Source: Xenoacremonium recifei (taxonomy: Eukaryota > Ascomycota > Sordariomycetes > Hypocreales > Nectriaceae). Taken from it: DNA of 64,000 nucleotides. The stretch is taken from the NCBI GenBank assembly GCA_012184525.1, contig WOFQ01000026.1, positions 372,001-436,000 on the forward strand, in the 5' to 3' direction. The notes beneath the pieces are model-generated. The model did not search any database. It was not told the origin of the DNA and saw only the letters and a program-made list of their open reading frames with translations. This document shows positions 29,091-39,714 of the stretch, one piece after another. Position 1 is the first letter of the stretch. The number at the start of each line of letters is the position of its first letter. The position numbers were made by a program, and so were the translations under genes.

Positions 29091-32000
29091 TCATTTCTCA
29101 TGCTTGGTATCACTCTCACTCTCTCGCTCCAATCTCGCAAGCACACTCGGATCATGCGTGACAAAGTTCAAATCCGCCAACATCTTATCAATTCCCTCCC
29201 TCTTCGTGCTCCTCTCTTTCGCCTCCTTCCACATCCCGGGCAACAACTCTCCCATCGCGCCATACTGCTGGCCATGCAACATCCACAACTCCATCGCAAA
29301 CCCCAGCTTATCTGCGTCCTCCTTGCTGACCTCGCGATATTGGCCGTCCTCGCAATCGAAGTCGAAGAGAGCCAGGGCGGTTGACGTTCCGGGGTCGCTG
29401 GACAGCTTCAGCATCCTCTCTGCTGGGTTTTCGAAGGTGGATAGCCCGCCGGCGTGTGTGCGCCAGTAGTCGAGTTTCGCTAGCACGGCTTTCATGACAA
29501 AGGACGCCGTAGTCACTACTATCACAGCGTCACTACCCACCCGCGATGTCCAGACCTCCGGCACATACACCGGCATAACCGTCTCACTCTCCCCGATCTC
29601 AAACGCCAGCAACATCTTCTCATCCAGATTCGCCCCATGCGCCACGAAGTAGTCGATTGTCCGCGGGATCCCCACGATATACCGATCCATAGCTTCCATG
29701 TGGTGCAAGAACCAGTTGAAGTTACGCTGGAAGAGATTCATCGTCGTGCGCAGAAACGAAGTCCACGAGCTCTCCTGTAGACACACCGCGTCGAAGCGGT
29801 GGATGCTCACGTTGCGCGTGTTGCAGCCGCAGCCCTGCTCGAGGAGCTTCTGGATCATTGTCATGATGCCTTCACCACGGAAGAAGAACTGCGACGCGCA
29901 TGCGCTCATGAGTACGATGTCTTTGAGGAGTTTCGTCGCGGGGCGTTCGTTGAGCTCTTTGGGGACGTATTCCCCGAGGTTGAAGTGTGCGGCGCGGATG
30001 AGGAACTCGCCTGTGCTGCGGCGCCATTGCTCGGCCATGGGCCTGGCGATGTTGTAAACGAGCTCGGTTAGGCGGACGATGTCTTGAGCTTCAGCGACGC
30101 AGGCTGGGTCTTCGGCGATGGTGTCGGTGAGATAGGAGATGTCGTCGAGGATGAGTTCGAGGGAGTTGCAGAATGTTCCTTGGTCGCCGATTTCCAGGGC
30201 CGGGTTGGTCTTGTTGAAAGGTCTTATCCACCATAAGCCACTGAACAGGTAGATACCACGGACTGCTAGAGCAGCTCTCAATATTCTCAGACGGAGCATG
30301 TTCATTGAAGTTTTATCTGAATCGAGAATCTCCTTGCCCTCGACGGTGTCGGTCATGAAGTCAAATGCCGTGCGGTGAATGAACCTCACCGAGCGCTCCC
30401 CGCTGATATAGGGTCGCAGAGCATTATACTCCTTCACTGGGAACTCAAGCGTATTGATCTCCGAGTTTGCTGAGCCAGTTTCCGTGATCTCCAGGAGCCC
30501 CGCGCAGCATATGCGGATGCTCTTCTCTGTGTTCTGGCACTGCTTAAGCAGCGTCTCACCAGAAGGGAATCGCTCGACCGTGAAGAAGTCGCCCTTGGGT
30601 GGAATTGACGCGAATTTCATCTCCATGATTGAGATATTCGACGCCATCAGGCTCTTTGCGTGCGATTGGCCCAGGATATAGTTGTTTCCTTCGCGCGATG
30701 CTATTACAAGGTTAAAGTAAAGAGCCGCTTTTTGACGGTAGATGCCCTTGTCATCTTTCATTCTTGCCCACATATCCTTGTACAGCTCGATCAAATCTCC
30801 TGGGAGAGCGTTGATGCGTTCTAGCAGAAGACTGAGTTCATCGCCATTGCTGATTCCCCTGTTCACGCTATTAATAGCCAGAACGAGCCAGAGAAAGACG
30901 CCGTCGGCTTTTTGAACCAGCAGAGAGACTATCGTCAACTTTGCCCAGTCAGCCAACTCACTGGAGGAGAGGTGTACCGTTCCGAGAGCATATTGCCTAA
31001 GATCGTCGCTGGTAAGATCATGAATCTTTAATTGAGCATGATTGCCCAGGCGATCATAGATAGGCTGATCCAGACGGCTGGAGACACACATCTTCATGTG
31101 AGGAATCTGCTCATACTCCTCCAGGATCTTGAGAAGATCTGTCAAGCCTTCTTGGCTGTCTATCTCATCGATTCCATCCAGAAAGAGACATATTGGCCGA
31201 TGACATCTCTTTATCACATCGAGACAAATCTTTCGTATCTCGGCCCTCGACCAGTCCGTATCTGAGTCTTTGGTAGCTGAATCATCATAGGTCTCAGACA
31301 CATATGCCACAAGATCATCGTTCTGCTTCAGGATTTGGTACAGTACGGCACAGAGAAACCCTTTCAAATTGCGCTGCATGGCACTCCCGGGGCGCCAGAA
31401 AAAGTGAGAGACAAGCACGCAGTTCGGCTTCCAAAATTCCAGCAACTCCTTGGTTCGAGGGTTTGAGAGCAGGTAGTTGGTGAGTGTCGTCTTTCCAGAC
31501 CCAGCTTTACCGCAGATCCAGTAGATACGCTCGTCTGATTTCAACCAAGAAGCGAAGCTATTCCAACGAGGCTTGGGGGTGTCTTTGGAGTCTTCTTGCC
31601 TTTCACCTTCCTCAGGTACTCTTTCCTTCTCCTCCTCGAATGCCCATTTGAACGTTGACTCGTGGCTCTCTGAAACTTGATTCCTGCGTTCATTCATCCC
31701 CGAGAACTTGAGGCTGTTCAAGAGCCGCTCATGTCTACCCTCTTTCTTGTTTTCTGTTTTGAACTCATGAATGTCGTTGGAAACCTTCTCTGTCGACAAG
31801 GCCGCGACGTTCGTAACGTGGTTCTTGATGACAGCTTCTGAATGGCGTGCCTCGGCTGAGATGCGCTCGTTGATTGATATCTGAGCTCGTTGGACTTCTG
31901 CAGTTGTGTGGTTTCGAGTTTCCAAGGCCTCTTTAGAGACTAGCCCTGATATACTTCTATGACCCTTTTGGTATTGGTCGACGAAATGGTATAAATCTTT

Positions 32001-32570
32001 TCGAATATCTTTCGACAAATCCTCCAGCTTAATGTCAAAGATATGCATCTTATTGCTTCACAAATCCATCAGTACCAAGACGCATTAAAATTGTAGCAAG
32101 ATGAGACAATATAAAAAGGAAATTACCCCTAGAGAGCTACGGAGTACATACCACAATCTAGCAAGGAGACCCGTTTCCATGACTCTCTGCACATCGTTCA
32201 GCTTCTTCTCCAGAGTATCTAGCCTCCGTCTCCTCCAGTTCGTCTTTGCGGCAACCTTCAAAGTTGCAGCCAGGTTGCCCTTCTTTGCACTTCCCACGAT
32301 GAAGTTGACCTCCTCTTGAAGATCTGTGGCAACCTTCTGGCACTTGGACGCGACATCAAAGAGCCTCTGCTCATCCTTGCTTGCTTTTGCTGGGGAATGA
32401 AGCCCACGTATCTGGCCCGCGACATCTCCCAGAAACGTGGCGTTCTCCTTCATCCCGGCACACGGAGATCCATCCTTGTAGACGCGCTTGCACAGGTCTA
32501 TCGTTTCATGTCCGAAGCTGATGACCTGGAAGATGTTGCAGGCCAGGCCCAGGGCCTCGAGACCCGACAT
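29091..32570 (-). CDS. NACHT-domain STAND ATPase, NLR-like
   Basis: Exons are 32570-32152 and 32055-29091 (1127 aa), with a 96-nt intron (GTATGT...GAAG). Residues 1 to about 140 form a helical N-terminal domain (GLEALGLACNIFQVISFGHETIDL...) of the kind placed in front of fungal NACHT proteins (HeLo-like/SesA-type effector regions). A helical linker follows. The NACHT domain has Walker A GKAGSGKTT at about 322-330, Walker B ICLFLDGIDE at about 429-438 and the STAND sensor-like SSRLDQ at about 465. The C-terminal 500 residues are helical without visible WD40, ankyrin or TPR repeats. Fungal NLR-like proteins are linked to heterokaryon incompatibility and regulated cell death. All core ATPase motifs are intact. 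The assignment of the N-terminal domain to one named family is tentative. Confidence 0.85.
32138..32146 (+). repeat. TACGGAGTA motif inside the NACHT intron
   Basis: The dispersed motif lies at the very 5' end of the intron of the NACHT gene. Read on the minus strand, the intron begins GTATGTACTCCGTAG, so the motif starts five bases inside the donor. Confidence 0.6.
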
Positions 32571-33936
32571 CGCGGAGGGGAAATGGCGCTTTGCCCCAAT
32601 AGAGCCGTGATCCGAAGATGTCGTTGTCGCTCATGCCCGGGGCTTCGTGAGACAGGTCGGTTCGGCACGCCGCATCATCTCACATCATCTCGGATGGCGG
32701 TGACTCCTCCGCGATGGGGTTGAAGAGCGGAGGAGGAGGCCTGCAGGCATCCGTCAGGCTTCGCGAGTGGACGCGTGCAGGGGATCGTCGGTCAGGCCAT
32801 TGGCTGGAGCAGGGATAACCGCCAGGCTGAGCGCCAGAGCACTGCCAGAGGCCCGGAACAGCGCCTCATTGGCCGCCGGGGCCGCGCAGAGCCTGGTCGC
32901 CGATCAGCTGAAACTCCGCCTTTCTTTGTCGAGTCCTGTCGAGTCCTGGCCATGGGGCTTTGCGGGTTAGTGGGATTGTTCCATTTTTCAGAACATGGGG
33001 TTGCTTAGCCGCGAGGATTTACAGGCACGTTCCGCCTCCGACTGGATGAAGCGCCTCTGGCACTTGAGTCGATGTCCCAGCGGTCTAGCTCGCCACGGTT
33101 CGTAAGCCGCAGGTTAGCTGGTGACTAGATGTCACTGCTTCAGCCATTGACAACTCAGAACGTGGACGGCACGGAACGGCTCAGAGTTAGTTCCTTACTC
33201 ATAACAATCCCCTGTTCCTGAGTTGTCGGGACTTTAGCTTTTTCATCGTAAGCGGTGTCCCGCATCCCGAACATGCTGGTCTTACTCCCGGCACGAGGCA
33301 ACTCTCCAATCAGGGGCTGAAATGGCCTGTCAACGTCGCCTCAGCTGTTTCTTTGCCACAAACTAGCAGAAACTCTCCCCTGACGAAAGACTAAATGTGT
33401 TTCAGCTTGTGTTCGGATCCAGAGAGTGTTCAGTTTACTTTTTTCTTTCGTCCTGACTCAAGCCAGGGACATCAACCCAAGCATGATTCGTGAAACATCC
33501 CATCGAAACACTTCATCGAGGGATCACCATGGTCCGTTCGCCGTTTCAACTTGATTGACAAATGGGCCTAATTAGGTGACATTTCTCTCCCGCAGCAAGG
33601 GTCCGCTCGGATCTTGCCGGTTAAAGTAAGCAAGCACTCACGCGACACCAGGCAGAGCAGAGGCGGAGCACGGAGATCAGCAATGCACATCGGGGAGACC
33701 GAATATGAGAGGATGAAGTTTTTAGATATCCATGTATTCATGTCTTCGATAGTATACAGGCCATCCATCATTTTGCAAAGTATGTACAGCATCCTCCAAG
33801 TAAATATGTCCAAAAGAAGAGAAGCACTTGGGGGCGTGAGCTCAGCTCTTCCCCGTCGCGCAGGTCTACACAAGAAAGTAAAAGCCAAGATTCTCTCAAA
33901 CAAGAGCGCGCCGTTCCTCAATAAGTTTCAGCGCAT
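32571..33936. other. Gene-poor spacer
   Basis: This is the promoter side of the NACHT gene, then about 1 kb without supported genes; the 3' flank of the lysozyme-like gene occupies the end. No repeats stand out. Confidence 0.45.
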
Positions 33937-34635
33937 CTAGGCAGTGCAAGTGCTGGCAGCGAGAGTCCAGCCCTGGAGACGGTTGGCAACGTCGGAGGCG
34001 TAGCAGGCAGTGCTGGTGAAGCCGTTGTCCAGGTTGGTGTAGTCGACAGAGCCGCTGTTGTAGAGACGGGCAGCAGCGTAGTAGGCCTGGGCGGTGACGC
34101 CGCCGAGGTAGGCAGAGGTGGTAGCCAGGTTCTGCTCGAGACCGGCGCCAGAGGCAGTGCCCTCAGTGCCGTCACGGACCATCTGAAGGATCTCAGATGC
34201 CGGGCAGGGGTTAACGCCGGCGCAGGTACCAGAGCCGTCGTGAGACTGCATGAGACCGGGGTTGCTAACGCCGTTGTTGGTGGTGATCACGCGAACACAG
34301 CCCTTGGACTCCTGCATGATGATGGCGAAGATGAAGCGCTCATCAACACCAGACTCGCCAGCAACCTGCTCAACGGCACTCTGGATATCGGCAATCTCAT
34401 CAGCTGAGTTGTCAGCGCCCCAGCCGTTCCAGCCGCAGGACTGCTGAAGAAGGGGCAAGTTGGAGGCCCAGATCTCGTCCCAGGTGCCCCAGGCGGAGAT
34501 GGCAGGCCAGGAGGCGCCGTTGCCGGTGTAGTAGGTGTAGGAGTCGCCGTAACGCTTGGCGAGGTGAGTGTGAGGGAGCGTGGCAGCGCTGGCAAGAGCC
34601 GCGAAGGTGATGGTAGCGAGGCTGGATCCGAGCAT
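33937..34635 (-). CDS. Secreted lysozyme-like (SLT-domain) protein, 232 aa
   Basis: Single exon. A signal peptide (about residues 1-18, TFAALASAATLP) is followed by a KR site (about 27-28) that could be cut by a kexin-like protease. The mature part has the lysozyme-superfamily SLT pattern: VDERFIFAIIMQESKGCVRV with the candidate catalytic Glu in MQES, then SNPGLMQSHDGSGTC, the GLMQ motif of transglycosylase-like folds. Several cysteines (QQSCGWNGW, KGCVR, GTCAGVNPC, STACYAS, STCTA) suggest disulfides and extracellular stability. Possible roles are cleavage of bacterial peptidoglycan or of a fungal wall polymer; the substrate cannot be inferred. TATA-like TATATAAGAC lies about 230 bp upstream on the minus strand (34864-34872). 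Strong C/G third-position bias suggests high expression. Confidence 0.8.
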   Translation of the reverse strand: MLGSSLATITFAALASAATLPHTHLAKRYGDSYTYYTGNGASWPAISAWGTWDEIWASNLPLLQQSCGWNGWGADNSADEIADIQSAVEQVAGESGVDERFIFAIIMQESKGCVRVITTNNGVSNPGLMQSHDGSGTCAGVNPCPASEILQMVRDGTEGTASGAGLEQNLATTSAYLGGVTAQAYYAAARLYNSGSVDYTNLDNGFTSTACYASDVANRLQGWTLAASTCTA

Positions 34636-36480
34636 TTTGAATGAGGGAACGGGGTTAATTCTTCAAAGAGTGAAGTAGTGGCTTGGGTGAGTGTTCACGA
34701 GGAGTGAGTAGTAAAAGAGGGTAGTCTTGCAAAGAGCGACTGAGAAGGAGTGTACCTGTAAAGGAATGACTAGAGACTTGCTCTGGATGTTGTTGATGGT
34801 GTATCTGTACCTGACGATGGAGAGAGAGAGGAAACAGAACCAAGAGGAGGGAGAGGCTCTGGTCTTATATATCCATCTCGGCGGCGAAGACTTCTTCGTT
34901 CGACGAGTCACGACTCGAGCCTCAGTGTCATCCCATGCTGGTCCGTCGTGTTGTTGGTTGTATGCTACTGGTCCTGGACCCGGATAGCACGGTAGCGTCG
35001 CGCGCTCGGCCAAACACTCTAGTCTTACACTGATGATACCTCCAGCCAACGAGCGTTCACTGACACCTTCCGAAAGATGCCCCAGCTTGGCCCCCAAGGC
35101 ACTCCAAGGGGACTCCAAGGGGCTGATGGGATGGCCGAGGCTGCAACCTACGCTGGTCCAGGCACGAGTCACTACCGACTAACAAGTTAGCTGTCGCCAT
35201 TCCAGAGCCACCAGAGCGGAGCAAGGGGGGGCCGGGAGGATGGCAAGATGGCAAACTAGAGTAGGGGATAGAGTATGCCATGGACATGGATATTAATCCT
35301 CTCTGAATCGAGAGCCGCCTGGCAGCCATTGGTTGAGTTGAGCTGGAGAAGTTGCCGTTCGCGGTAAGTCGAGATGGTACGACGGCGAATTGGCCATATG
35401 AGATCTGGCGATCTCCCAATGGAGTAACGTCACATCTTGCAGATGCTTCTGGGTTAATTAATTGGTCGAGCCGTCACAATAGGGGCGGGCCAGCCTTGTA
35501 TGAAATGGGTCAAGCCACGAGTTTCACGAGAGGAAGCTGGGCAGGGTCAAAGACCTGGGAGAGCCTGGTCTAGCAGGTCCAGCATTGCCTCCGCTCGAGG
35601 GAGCAATAGAGACTAGCGAATCCTGGGGCGGGCGGCCGCCGGCAGTAGGAGGGGTTAGGGGCAGAGACAGGAGGGGAGCTGGATACAGGGGATAGAAGCA
35701 GCGGCAAGGGGCAGCTAAAGAGGGCTAAAGAGGGCTAACAACGTTCTCGCACGTGATTGGGCGAGCTGAAACATCCTGAAGGTGAAACGCTCCTGGGGGA
35801 GGCGTCTGGTTCAGTTTACTACCCTACACTCTACTTTTGACTCAAGAGGGCGCCAACGGTCTGCCTGCAGGATCTGGTATTACGTGAGAGGTGTGGTTGC
35901 ATGTCTGATCTGTCACTCGCGAGCCGCTGACTCGTCTTACAATGCATGGTTCGGTTTGTGCAAGTTGAATCGTGCATGCGCGATGACATCTAGTTGTGGC
36001 GGTTCGCAGGAAAAAGCGCGCGCCTATGAGACGGTTTCTGTTCTGTAAAAAGCTTGTTTACTAGGCTCAAAACAACCTCATTGTGCAGTAGTTTATTGTC
36101 TTGAACAACTTGAATCCTTCGTTTCCAGAGTTCCTTTCACGTCTTTCGCCCACAACCAGTTCCCTCTGTCTGCCCACTCTCCGTCTCAATGCAACTCCAA
36201 CCTTCTAACTCGTTTCTCTTCAATTTCTGCGCTTCTCAACTGCCGCATCCATACGGCGATTACTAATTCTACCGAGGATTACATCAGCCCGCTTTGGAAG
36301 TCCGCCCAGGAATTCAGCTTCACAGTCAAGTGCGTCATCTTATATCCGCTAAACCCGCCTTGAGAATGGTGACCTCTCATCGCATAAGTAGCTTCTCGTT
36401 CTGTAGATAATATTCAACGTAGTCAATCTAAATCTCACCTCGTAACGTCTCGCTCAATATCCGTCGTCTCCAGTCTCAAT
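34636..36480. promoter_or_regulatory. Spacer with divergent promoters
   Basis: It holds the promoter of the lysozyme-like gene (TATA near 34864), about 1 kb without a gene, and a pyrimidine-rich leader (about 36115-36260) ahead of the SDR gene. A short AGGGCTAAAG tandem repeat lies at about 35715-35740. No gene was seen. Confidence 0.5.
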
Positions 36481-37612
36481 ATGGCATCACTTGCAAAGAC
36501 AATTGTCGCCACAGGCGTCTCAAGTGGTCTCGTGAGCATGCCCCGCAGACCCTGGACGCTCATCTCGAGCCTCAGCTGATCGTGACAAAGGGATTCGAGG
36601 CCATGAAGCAGCTCCTTGAACAGGCGCAACCCTACAAAATCCTCCTTGGCGCCAGGAACGTGAAGGCCACGCAGGATGCATACGACGCTGTGCAATACGA
36701 CCGTGGCGTAAGCGCCGTTGATGTCGCGCCACTCGAGTTATCAGATCTCCGAGGGGTCAAGACCTTTGCCGAACAGACCCTGGCCAAGCTGGGAAAGGAC
36801 AAGATTGACTACCTGCTCCTCAATGCCGCAATCAGCAAGGGAGCTACTGAGCCAGGGCCAAATGGGTCAAAGTGGTGCGAATCCTATATCGTGAACCATA
36901 TCTGTGAGTGATCCTTCGCGCGCCGATATATTGCCTGCATGCTGTCAGGGGGAATGGAACGTTAACCAAACGCGGCGCGTAGCCCAGCACTATCTCATCC
37001 ACCTTCTTCGGGAGAAGCTGGTAGAATCGAAATCTCGAATTGTCGTTGTTTCATCCGGAGCAGTCCGCAATGTACCTGATGTTTGTATGTGTTTCCCCCA
37101 TCACGCCATGCTAACTCAAAGCTGAGACAAGAATAGCTGTCCTTGACGAAGACTTGAAGAGCTCCTCTGGTGCCCCTGGCACGAAGATTTACTGTGAAAC
37201 CAAGTTCACTCAGCTGCTGGGGGCTCACTGGTGGCGTCGTGAGCTGTCTGGTGTCTGTGATGTCGTTGCCGTCTCACCCGGTCTGATCCCAGGAACTGGC
37301 ATCTCCAGGGGTCATGGCCTGAAGATCACCATGGACATGAGCGATGCAAAGCCAGTCCCAGAAGGTAACACTGCCCCTTATCTACGTCGCAATATTCGTG
37401 AAGTTACTGAGACGTTGCCTGCAGGAGCCCGTAGCATTTTGCGAGCCTTCACCCGAAGCGATTTTCCCGAGGATCCGGACCGCATCTTTCTCACAAGCTG
37501 GGGAGAATGGTGGGAGAAGAGCGTTATTGAGCAGTCTTGTGACAAGGCGCTTCAGGACAAATGGAGTCCTAGCAAGGAGCAGATTGAGAAGGAGGAGGGA
37601 CTCGCCGCTTAA
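36481..37612 (+). CDS. Short-chain dehydrogenase/reductase, 293 aa
   Basis: Five exons: 36481-36531, 36591-36903, 36983-37084, 37137-37364 and 37425-37612. The first splice joins ATGVSSGL to GFEAMKQLL, completing the Rossmann TGxxxGxG motif (about residues 11-18). Other SDR marks: LLLGARN strand, DYLLLNAAIS (the NAG-type motif), RIVVVSSGAV with the catalytic Ser region, YCETK as the YxxxK catalytic pair, and VVAVSPGLIPGTG after it. Overall it resembles the protochlorophyllide-reductase-like branch of classical SDRs found widely in fungi; substrate unknown. The last intron (60 nt, no stop, frame-neutral) might be retained, giving a 20-residue longer protein. The next gene, same strand, starts 323 bp downstream. 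Confidence 0.85.
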
Positions 37613-37935
37613 GTCTGAAAATGCTCCATTCATGCTTCTATGAAAGAAAAGAAACCAGCGAGTGATTGCGGAGACAGAAGGAATGGTGGTCGATTGCGAG
37701 AGGGGATTTTCCCTTCATGGAACGTCGCTCAATTGAAGATGGGAACGCTTCTGTAGGGGAAGTTATAGCGATCAAGCTTGAAAGCTACAGTGAGCCTTAC
37801 AGGGAGCTCGATGCCCTGTAGGGCTGACCAATCACAAAATTGATTACCGACCCACAATCTCCGACATCAATCTCACCCCATTCTGCCTCATCTCAACCCT
37901 CATTCAACGTCTTGCATCGTAAATCTCATCTCACA

Positions 37936-38337
37936 ATGGCTTCCTTATCGCCCATTCCCGCTTACTTCCTCGGCACCGCCTGCATAGGCCGCGGTGCCAT
38001 GGCCATCCTCGAGCCGCGCAAGGAGTACGGCCACGTCGGCCTTCCCCTTGAGGCCCAGGCTGGAACCGGCGCTGCTACGACCGGCCTCGTATCGCCATTC
38101 ATCTACTTCAAGGGCATCCGGGAGATCACCTTTGGCGCGACGATGGTTGCGCTTCAGTATACCGGCGAATTCGGCGCATTGACGACATTTGCGGCTATTC
38201 TATCTCTTACGAGGCTCGGCGACGGCCTGGTTGTCTGGCTCTATGGAGGGGAGGAGAAGCTCAAGATGAGGGCTTGGGGGCATTGGATCACGGGTATCGG
38301 CATGGCTGGATGGACGATATGGAGATTGAGGCACTGA
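37936..38337 (+). CDS. DUF4267-like small membrane protein, 133 aa
   Basis: Start at the ATG in CTCACAATGGC after a C/T/A-rich leader; the upstream open frame is leader. The protein has the DUF4267 pattern: PIPAYFLGTACIGRGAMAIL, an EYGHVGLPLE segment, FIYFKGIREITFGATMVAL and a hydrophobic third part (LTTFAAILSLTRLGDGLVVW) ending in WITGIGMAGWTIWRLRH. Four membrane-associated helices are likely. Function is unknown. It follows the SDR gene on the same strand and converges with the cyclase-family gene; its stop is 309 bp from that gene's stop. Confidence 0.8.
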   Translation: MASLSPIPAYFLGTACIGRGAMAILEPRKEYGHVGLPLEAQAGTGAATTGLVSPFIYFKGIREITFGATMVALQYTGEFGALTTFAAILSLTRLGDGLVVWLYGGEEKLKMRAWGHWITGIGMAGWTIWRLRH

Positions 38338-38646
38338 GTTTTGCTGTTCGAGTAGCGAACTCGTTGTCCGAGATGGACATGTACGACAAAGATTCGGGGG
38401 AGAGTGTCTTCATTAGCCTACCGAGCAGAAACCTAGTGTAACAACAAGCGACAGTCAACATCTCTATTCATGTTTTTGGAAATATTTAATCTTGAGAATC
38501 ATACTGCATGGCGAGCCTACAGAGCGATACTTGATACAATGAGAAGTCTACAACATGTGAGGAGATATGACGTCGAGATCTTTTTGTTACACTGTAATTC
38601 ACATGCAACGCAGAGCGCTGACTTAACGACAATACACAGCCATCCA
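38338..38646. other. Convergent 3' spacer
   Basis: This lies between the stop codons of the DUF4267 and cyclase-family genes; AT-rich, no gene seen. Confidence 0.5.
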
Positions 38647-39714
38647 TTAAAGAATTGCATAGCCATTTGGAGGGCTGGCGACACCTCCCGGAACCTAAGT
38701 GATGTCAGTCGAATGAGACTTAACCCAAGTGCAGAGGGATACGTACGTTCAAGGGCATACTGGAAAAGAAGAAGGACCAGCGCTTCTGCTTTGCACATTC
38801 CTCCGCTAGTCGCTCCAAATCGAACAATTCACCGATCGGCATCCCCCAACCAGCCAAGAGCCACTCATGAAGTAAGAAGTCCCAGTTCTGACAGGGCCAA
38901 GCCTCCATGCTAGGCTGATCACCAGCAATCGCAGAGAAAGAGTTATCCCAGAGCCATCGCAGCGTCTCTTCGGAGGACTCTACACCAATGGCCGGAGGAA
39001 CTTGGTAGTTCGCTAATGTCTGGCACTCTTCGTCGGAGAGCTTGGAATAGGCGCGGACCCAGCCTGTGCGGATGAGGAGGATATCGCCCGCTTTGAAACT
39101 CACGCCTTGACTCTCGGCGACTTCCTTGAGTTGCGAGACCGGGATGGAATTGGTCTTGAAGGTCTCAATCTTGATGCCCTTCTTTTCTGCCCAAGCTGCC
39201 CAGTCTAGAAGAACTCCTCGGCCAGCAATGCCACCTCTATTCACCCACGCTGCAATAAAAACATTAGTAAGTCGCTTATTTGTACCGGTTTTCGAACCTC
39301 GAATGTCAGCATACCTTGAATACCATTTACATCCGTCGTCAGGAGCTGGTCGAGTGTTTTTCCGTTGAAAAATAGCTTCTCCTTCTGATACCCGTAGTGC
39401 CGGAACCCATCCCACTGTGAACTGCTTTGGGTATTGAAAGCCAGCATATCATCATTGACTATGCGCGGTGTTTTGGGCTTAATAGTATGCTCAAAAGTTT
39501 GTCGCCCAAAACAAGGCTTCGACATCGCGTTGAGAGGCCAATCAATTGAGATGCGAATCCCAGTTTGAATTTCCCCAGCGGCAGCTTTGACAGTCTCGGG
39601 AGTCAAGTGGTTGAGCATACCGCACTGGTCATCGTCTCCGAAGAGACCCCAGGCGTTGCCGTGAGGGCCATCTTTTCGGAGAGGAAGTGAATCAAAAGAA
39701 GGCTTTTGAGACAT
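38647..39714 (-). CDS. Cyclase-family (PF04199-type) metal-dependent hydrolase, 316 aa
   Basis: Exons are 39714-39315, 39249-38747 and 38694-38647. The last 48-nt exon supplies the family C-terminus VPGGVASPPNGYAIL after MPLN, and the first intron joins VNGIQ to AWVNRGGIAGRGVLLD. This is the fungal branch of the cyclase/kynurenine-formamidase-like fold: WGLFGDDDQCGMLNHLTPE near the N-terminus, SSQWDGFRHYGYQ where bacterial members have the HxGTHxDxxxH metal motif, DILLIRTGWVRAY, and FSAIAGDQPSMEAWP. Members hydrolyse small cyclic or N-formyl substrates or act in toxin and aromatic degradation; the substrate here is unknown. A perfect 16-bp inverted repeat lies in its 5' leader/promoter. It may work with the nearby SDR, but nothing proves it. 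Confidence 0.82.
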
